NCBI GenBank assembly: GCA_013396995.1
Contig: VWZP01007503.1
Span: forward strand, 97,486 to 161,485
DNA: 64,000 bases
DNA from: Dicaeum eximium
Lineage: Eukaryota; Chordata; Aves; Passeriformes; Dicaeidae
Direction: 5' to 3'
In this document: piece by piece, positions 57,345 through 64,000 of the stretch
Layout of the letters: the number at the start of each line of letters is the position of its first letter
How positions within the stretch are numbered: position 1 is the stretch's first letter
Notes under the pieces: model-generated
What the model was told of the DNA's origin: nothing
Databases searched by the model: none
The model's input: only the letters and a program-made list of their open reading frames with translations
Program-made: the position numbers and the translations under genes

Positions 57345-60079
57345 AGTGTGAATTCATTTTTTTATAAACACACTGGGTATTATGGGGTTAACACCTCAGA
57401 GCAGGACTTGAGTTAGATTCTCTTCCAGTTTTGGAAGTTAGTTCTAAGCTGTTTCTTAAGTTTTCTGCTTTCTGTGGACTGAAGGGAGAGGGGGAATCTT
57501 GTCAGGAGGTGCACATTTTCTTAATTTCTGTATTGCATACAGTTGTTGCTGATGAGGAGAGGGGAAGGTGGTGATTTATTGTATTTTCTACACACATCCT
57601 TCATTCCTGGTTTAACCTTTTTTGAATGAAATTTTATCCCTAAGCCTCTGTTCTTTGACCTATAACTTGTTAAAAGTAATCAAAACCTTTTGATAAGAAT
57701 CTGAGCTTTGGATGGGGTCCTGCAGGGACAGGTTTCTACCCAGACTTGCTGGGGAGCTGATGCTTTCTGTTTTCATCTGCCATTCACTTACTGCAGCAAC
57801 TTCTCCACCTTCTGCTGAGATCTTGCAGGAAAAAAGAGGGAATTGCAAGTGGTGGACATGGATTTGCTTCCTTGGGATGGGTGCATAGAAACCATGCCAG
57901 AGGGAAAGGAAGAAAGCTGGGAATGGTGTGGTGAGGATGAAGGTGCAGGTGCTTGGAGCATGGTGGTGCTTGTCTCACCTGGCAGCTACCACACCCTGAG
58001 GCATTAAGGGCCTCTTGTCCCAGGTGCTACAAACAATATTTTTTAAGCACAGCAGTGGATGCCATCAAACTGTGAAGTCTTTGTGGTGAGGAATGAAAAG
58101 AAAAAGACACTTGCTGAATTTTTTTATGTATCAGCTTTTGTATCTCATAGGATCCTGGGGAGGGAAAGCAGGGAAAAAACCTTTGTCTTATCTCAGTTGC
58201 TGGACTTCCTTCCTTAGAGAAAAAATAGAATTTTTTGGTTAGTGAATGGTAGTTTTATATTTTTATCTGTATTTCTCAAATGTCACTCTAATGAAAAGTA
58301 AACGTAGGCTTTTTTCTTTCCCCTCTCTGTTTTTTTTCCTTTTTCCAGTGAACTATGCAGGCAAAGCCTGAATTTCCTTCTCTGCTCTGCTCTTTGTGAG
58401 CTGTGTTTGGAGTGTGAAAGTCTAACTTGCTTTTCAGAAGAGAGAGTATTTCTCTGTCTTGTGTGCTTGCAAAATCTTTAGTTAGAAAAACGAAATAGTT
58501 GTTTTATATTGTTTTAAAGCTTGCTTTTATTTTGGGTCTTTCCCTGACTTCTAGGTGTTTATATATCTGGAAGGAAGAAAATTTGATTCTTATATCAATA
58601 CTTGGTAATAAACTTGTTCTGGCATCCCCTATAATATTCTCTTTTTTCTGAAATAGACAGTGTATAAACTGTGGAATTATTTTTCTTTTGTCTAGTAAGT
58701 ATGAATCTCCATTAACTTTCCAATTTTTGTTTGCATACTCAGAAATGGAAGATTTTTATTTTTAACCCCTCTGAGACCCTTGTGTGCTAAACAAAAGCTT
58801 ATAATGGGGAAAAATGTGGAAATGGACAATCACAATTTTTGGTGTTCCCATTTTCAAGGAAAAGATACGACACAAAGAAAGAAAAGAACACTTAATGATT
58901 CATTGGCATGGAAAGGTTCCAAAAAATCCATATTTGAAACAACTCTCTGAAGCTTACAGTGCAAAAATGCAAGGCACACATTGGATTTGTAGAAAAGGAG
59001 AAAAACATAGTAGTTTATTATATAATTTATGTGAGGCTATACAGTCCTTGAATCATTATGACAGTTCAGCTTGTGTAAATAGCTTATGCCAACAAAGGAT
59101 CCTGGTCAGATATAGAAATTACCTTAAGTTATTTTAGAAAGCCTGTGCTAGCTTCTGAGTGGCAAGAAAACATTTCCAAGACTAATGTTAAAATGCTGCT
59201 CTGAATTCCTCCTGCCCTCCCTGTCTTGTTTTGTTTTCCTTCTCCTTATCTTCCAGATCAAATGAATATTGATTGATGCCACCAAGAAGTATCCTGACAA
59301 AAGAGATTTTTTTTTTTTTAAGTCTGGGTGACAGAGGGATAAGATATTCTATCTGCACTATTTTTTAAATTTTGGAATATTATTTAAAAAAAAAGTGGAC
59401 ATATGGACATACCATAGTCATGTCCATCCAATTTGCTGTCACCATTGTTTGTCTGTATTTGAACTGCAGGTCCTGCAGATCCCATGATTTTTGTCTAGAT
59501 GAAATGTATGAAAATGATTCCCATTCAGACTTTTGCTTCCTGAAATAGTAAAAAAGCTTATCAATCTTCTCTAATGCTGATGTCCAGTCTGTGATGCAGC
59601 TGGAAATCATTTATGCTCAGAGTTCCCTAGAGCATTTCTTGTTGTTTGCTTGGAAAGACAGTGATTAAATTTTATCATCTTGGTTACTCGATTGATTCCA
59701 GAATCTTTGAAATGTGAGCTTCTAACTCCCAATGCACATCTCTGCCCTACATAAACTCACTCAAAGGACTTTAATCCAAAGGTTTAAAGATTTCTGGATC
59801 AAAACTTTCAGGTGCCTTTTATTCTGTAGAAGTGATGATCATGTGAAATCATTGGTTGTCAGTTCAACTCTTTGGATGAAATGTGAAAATCCTGATAATA
59901 TGAATTTAAAGAAGATTTTTCAGGGGCATGCATATTGGATGGAAATTACAAAAAATAAAAAAGGATTTTAATGATGAAAAGAGAGGAGATCTAGCATAGC
60001 TTCTCAGTAGGAACCAGGCTAGATTTGAAATGCGTGTTTAACTTTGTGAATTTAAACATATGATAAGTTTGCCTGAAAT
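57345..60079. other. Unique non-coding sequence with one AT-rich open frame
   Basis: No gene is recognised. The + strand frame 58814-59137 (107 codons) is rich in Lys, His, Ile and Tyr, as expected from AT-rich DNA. It has no domain or repeat that I recognise and is probably chance. A T run lies near 59308-59320. Confidence 0.5.
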
Positions 60080-60136
60080 AGAGTTGACTGCATTTCATGA
60101 CCTAAAAGGTCTTTTCCAGATCTGATATATTCATAG
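60080..60136 (+). mobile_element. Possible short CR1 3'-end remnant
   Basis: ATGACCTAAAAGGTCTTTTCCAGA followed by a TATTCATAG-like end resembles the last 50 bases of many CR1 copies, where a GATGACC...GGTCCCTTCCAACC block precedes the ATTCTATG octamers. Upstream sequence does not clearly extend the match, so this is either a very old fragment or coincidence. Confidence 0.4.
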
Positions 60137-61964
60137 CTTTTAAGCTAAAGGCTAGACAGGATTTAAAACCTTTTCTGAAACAAATTGGTTTTGACTGAAG
60201 CAAAAATAAAGCAAAATAAATCAGTTCAAGAAAGCTATTGTGTCTTTTTTATCCCAGCTTTCCTAGGCTCATTTGTTAGTCTCTTTCTCAGTAAATTAGA
60301 GGGATAGAGAATACTCTTCATCTTTATTGCATCACCAACTGTATCACTTTTTTTTCCTTTCCTTCTCATGAAACTTAACGCTGACTTTTCTGTTACTACA
60401 AGGAGTCCTCCAAGGCCTGTCGCTTTTTGTGGCAAGAGAAATCACTCTATTTGTACATATCATTTCAGAAATTTTAAACATAGTATTGGGAGAAATCCTG
60501 TTGGTCCTATAATTAAGTTGCCTTGGACCATAAGTGTTCTTCATGTTTTATCCTATTTGCTAAGAAATCTAGAGAATAAATTAGGAATAAAGGCAAAAAA
60601 ACCCCTAAAGTGAGCAGAAGGAAGAAATGGGTGCTAAGAATTGATATATGGAAATCCGAGCTCAGGAAGAATTCTACGTGACTTTGACTTTTTCTTATAA
60701 TTATCTTATTAATTATCCACATCTTGGATCTAAGCCATTTTCAGTTTCCACGTTGCAGATGAGAATTGTTACAGAGTTTCCAGGGGGATGAGCTGAATCC
60801 AGGGCCTGGCTAATGAAGGCATGCAGGAGCAAAGTCACCCTGATTTTAGTGCAATAGAGACTGAAGTGACTTATAGATCTAGGACAAGATAAATTGGTCA
60901 CCTTGATAGGAGCTGACACAAAACTGTGTGCCTTCTCTGGCTTCTGAGAAGATGAACTCTTGATGGAAGATAAGATTTAAGGGATTGAATAATTTAGCAT
61001 AGTTCAGGATCAAATTGAAACCATAAATTGCTTTCCAAAAGGTAAAATTTGGTGCTTAATGTATGCCTACTGGTCCAGTGAAGCAGAGAAAAGAAAAAAA
61101 ATATATCGTAGAGATCTTTGGCATTTGGACTTGCCCTGTTTTGACACTAAATCAAGCTCCAAATATAACCACAGGGCAGTGATGATTTGCATGTCTGCAC
61201 TGAAGAAACTGCAAACATATTCTTGCCACAACTTGTGAATGCCTCTTGTAACACACAACCTGTTTTCATGAATCCATTTTGTTCTTTTGGGATAGGAAAA
61301 GTAGCCTGCCATTCTTGCACCCAGAATTTGAGGAGCAAGAATACTAAAATACTTCATTTTAAAGAATATCCCTTCATGTGCATAACACAGAAATGTCTGT
61401 GAACTGCAGTGCTGATGCAGAAAATACATCATTGTGTGGTGGAGGTATTTTCTTTGTTAACCTGATCCAACTTTCTGCAGTTCTTTTCTGCTCCTTTTGC
61501 TTTGCCTCACAACTCCTTTTGTCAGAAGGCTTGTTGGCTCTGTTTGGTCTTGCACCTGCTCAATACAAGCTGAATGATGTGTTTGATGTGGTAGATCCAA
61601 ATGTTCCTACCAGAACTTACTAGGGAGTTGCTGTTTGAGGTACTTGGGAAGATTGCTGTAGTGGAAATTTGTTTCTCCAGGTACGGGAAGGCTGGGCTTG
61701 AGGCTGAAAGCAAAGCTGCATGGAGCTGCAGTGTTTCATGGATATGTGCCAGTTTCCATGCACCTTTTTTCACACAGCTCTGTGTGGTGGGGGGTGGAAA
61801 GAGAGGCAGGAAAGGTTTGTTTGGGGTACCAATGATGTGGATGTTGACTGGCTGGGAAATTACCCAAATCTTGGCTTTTCCATACACTGGTTCCCTGGGC
61901 AGCAGGGAGTGACAGGTGCTTAGGGAAGCATTTCATCAGGAGTTTTGAAAGGTCTGTTTCTTTC
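60137..61964. other. Unique non-coding sequence, nothing recognised
   Basis: AT-rich sequence with short open frames on both strands, for example 60368-60613 and 61067-61432. None has a recognisable motif. No RNA gene or simple repeat of note is seen. Confidence 0.5.
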
Positions 61965-63490
61965 AGTGCTGATTGAATTTTTTGCATCAATGTTCACTGC
62001 TGAGGGTGCTTGAGAGTGTCCTAGGCTGCTCTGCTAATTGTGCAGATGAACCTGAGGAAAATGGGAAGGTTAATGTAGGAAGCTTATGACCACATTGACA
62101 AAAGGGCCAGTAACTAATCACTAAGGTTTGATTTTGCTAAGTATTCTGGTGGAATTCAAATAAGAAATGGCTGAGAGGACTTTATAAATCTTCTGTCAAG
62201 TAAGCTCTACTCCTAAAGGAGTGGGGTGGTCACAGGGGTTCACAGAGTACTGATAGGGCAACCCAGCCGCAAGTTTTAATCAGAAGAACTGGTAAAGCTG
62301 CTGATAAGATGCAGGATTAGTGAATGCACTGCTGAACGTGATGTGCTGGAGGAGAGCCAGCACAGCTTTCTCAAGGACTGGTGAATCTTGCAGAGGTTGC
62401 TGTGACAGAGGCATCAGGCCTGTGAACTGGGCTTGTCTGGCCAAGGGGAGCCCATGTGGGCTTCCAGAAAGCTTTGATGGGGTAAGAAAAACAGCTGCTG
62501 GTACAGAAACCAGTGGGAAAGGCTTGGTGTTCTCATGGTTAAACAACTGTGTAAGTGTATTGAGCAATAGGGTGGTGTTCAGGGCTTTCCTAGATGTTTG
62601 CTGGTGAGGACCACTGGGGGGTCTGTGATGGGAGCAGTGCTGCTCACTGGAAGCAAAATGAAAGGGGGCAAAGCTTCCTGTTGTTTTGCACAATTAGGGT
62701 GGGCATGGTCTGAGTGCAGAAATTTTCAGAAGGATTTCATGATGCTGAATGACTCTGAAGCAGGTTGCAGTTGAAATGTGAGATTGGTGAAGGCAAAATA
62801 ATGCACATGCAGGATTAAAAAGCTATGAAATTTGACTCTATGAAGCTATGAAGTTTGGACTTCATATTATCATTTAACATTCAGGAAAGAGATCTTTGGA
62901 TAATTAAAGAGAACAGTGCAGCCAGATGTTGAATATTTTTTATAGTTCTGGCAATTGTACATCAAAAAAACCCCATAACTAAGCTACAGAACATTGATAA
63001 AGATAGAACAGATTCAGGATTAGCAGAAGTCTAAGTGGTCTAGGGCGCTTCCACCTGGAGTTGTGGTGATTTAAGGGGTATATCAGTAGATTCACAAAAT
63101 CACAGAAGGTGTAGAGAGGCAAGTGATTATTCACTGTTACTTACAGTATGATACAGCAATTGAATTATCAGGCAGAATTTTAAAAACAAGACAGAGGAAA
63201 GTACTTTACATTGCCCATAATTAAATTGTGGAGCTTATTACATAGCCTGCTGTGGAGACCAGTATTATAAATGTGTTCAGGGAAGGACCAACACATTCCT
63301 AGAGTAAAAAGCCATTACAGGCTATTAAGTGCAAAGGTCTGGAAGCAGCCTTGAGCTCAGGAAGTCCTTAAACTACTGATTACTGGAAACTGTGACTGGA
63401 GTATGTCAGGGGAAGGATCACCCAATTTGTGCCAGTGCTTCTCTAAACATCTGCTACTGGCTACTGTCAGGAATGAGTTGGTGCACCAGA
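61965..63490 (+). mobile_element. Ancient CR1 LINE, heavily mutated
   Basis: About 1.5 kb follows the order of an old amniote CR1 from mid-ORF2 to the 3' UTR. Landmarks: TTTTTTGCATCAATGTTCAC (about 61978), CAGTAACTAATCACTAAGG (about 62109), AACTGGTAAAGCTGCTGATA, GAGCCAGCACAGCTTTCTC (about 62355), CTTCCAGAAAGCTTTGATGG (about 62461), AATAATGCACATGCAGG (about 62798) and GAAAGAGATCTTTGGATAA (about 62885). The 3' part has ATAATTAAATTGTGGAGC (about 63217), AAAAAGCCATTACAGGCTAT, GGTCTGGAAGCAGCC and GGGGAAGGATCACCCA, then CATCTGCTACTGGCTACTGTCAG (described by position 63449-63471). Most codons are disrupted and no RT frame is intact. The type matches the CR1 lineage shared with turtles and crocodilians, so insertion probably predates modern bird orders. 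Boundaries are approximate. Confidence 0.85.
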
Positions 63491-64000
63491 CAGATTATTT
63501 AATTTAGCTGAAGTTGGCTCCTTTCATAGCCAATGCTAAAAATCTGGGAATCAATGTTGCAGTGAAATAATCACTGCCCAGTGGTCAGCTAAAAAGAAGA
63601 GGAATACATGCCCACTAGGCAAGCTGGGAACAATGGGTTTCAGGGTCCTGGTACAGTCAGCAGAGATGCATGGGGAAAACTTAAATAATGCCAGAGATTA
63701 GCCAGTACATTTTCTTCATTACATTCATAAGCACCAAATGGCAGGAGTGAAAACCACCCCCAAATAAACTCAGGCACATATAATTTGTTCATACAGCATT
63801 CAGGTGCTATATAGCCTTGTACAGGGCTTTTCAAGCTCTAGTTGCAAAGGTGAGGGCTGGCAGGTGTAGGGTTTATCCACATTGAATATTCAAAGAATTC
63901 AGGGCTATTGTAACTTAAACATCATTATACAAATTATTGTCCCTTTCCTTGTTAATATCTAGGTTAACTTTGAGAAAAGACTCCCAAAAACATCTTTCCT
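63491..64000. other. Unique non-coding sequence, nothing recognised
   Basis: The last half kilobase has no recognisable repeat, exon or RNA gene. A minus-strand frame of 64 codons (63640-63834) has no motif. Confidence 0.55.

Noticed and set aside
1..64000. CRISPR arrays, operons, phage or bacterial defence systems
   Set aside because: There are no regularly spaced repeats, no long bacterial-type genes and no ribosome-binding-site pattern; the CR1 copies show vertebrate nuclear DNA.

Overview
This window looks like a gene-free piece of a bird nuclear genome. The main evidence is three, possibly four, copies of the CR1 non-LTR retrotransposon in different states of decay, all on the + strand. 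Two end in degenerate copies of the CR1 3' octamer (ATTCTATG-like). One keeps reverse-transcriptase motifs, and one belongs to an older CR1 type also known from turtles and crocodilians. Low repeat density, AT-leaning sequence and many short homopolymer runs fit an avian intron or intergenic stretch. The order of bird cannot be fixed; a passerine or other neoavian is a guess. I recognise no protein-coding exon, no tRNA, rRNA or snRNA, no CRISPR array and no prokaryotic signal.

Layout. A CR1 3' tail lies at 529-848. From 849 to about 21,400 there is mostly unique non-coding sequence. It contains a palindromic CRE site (9457-9464), a 21-base T run (9831-9851), a GC-richer block open in several frames (10088-11098), a weak solo-LTR candidate (14044-14232), the longest open frame of the window (15807-16472, low-complexity) and an AT-rich block (17690-18110). 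Three CAGCTG E-boxes, two of them inside identical 10-bp palindromes, sit at 21436-21491. A microsatellite lies at 22796-22824. A strongly purine-biased tract of about 590 bp runs from 25185 to 25775.

From 29,500 to 33,150 there is a possible poly(A)-tailed retrocopy, a cluster of homeodomain-type TAAT/TAATTA sites, a polypyrimidine tract and a second homeodomain-like block. These are candidate conserved regulatory elements, but only a cross-species alignment could confirm that. From 33,150 to 56,300 the sequence is unique apart from small direct repeats, a 12-bp palindrome and another candidate regulatory block near 49,600.

The right end is the repeat-rich part. A 5'-truncated CR1-J-like element (56309-57344) has the GVPQGS and FADD reverse-transcriptase motifs and a frameshift just after FADD. 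A short possible CR1 tail lies at 60080-60136. An ancient, heavily mutated CR1 covers about 61965-63490.

No genes were found that work together here. I found no convincing undescribed system. The observations below are modest and mostly concern candidate regulatory clusters, strand-asymmetric sequence and relic retroelements.
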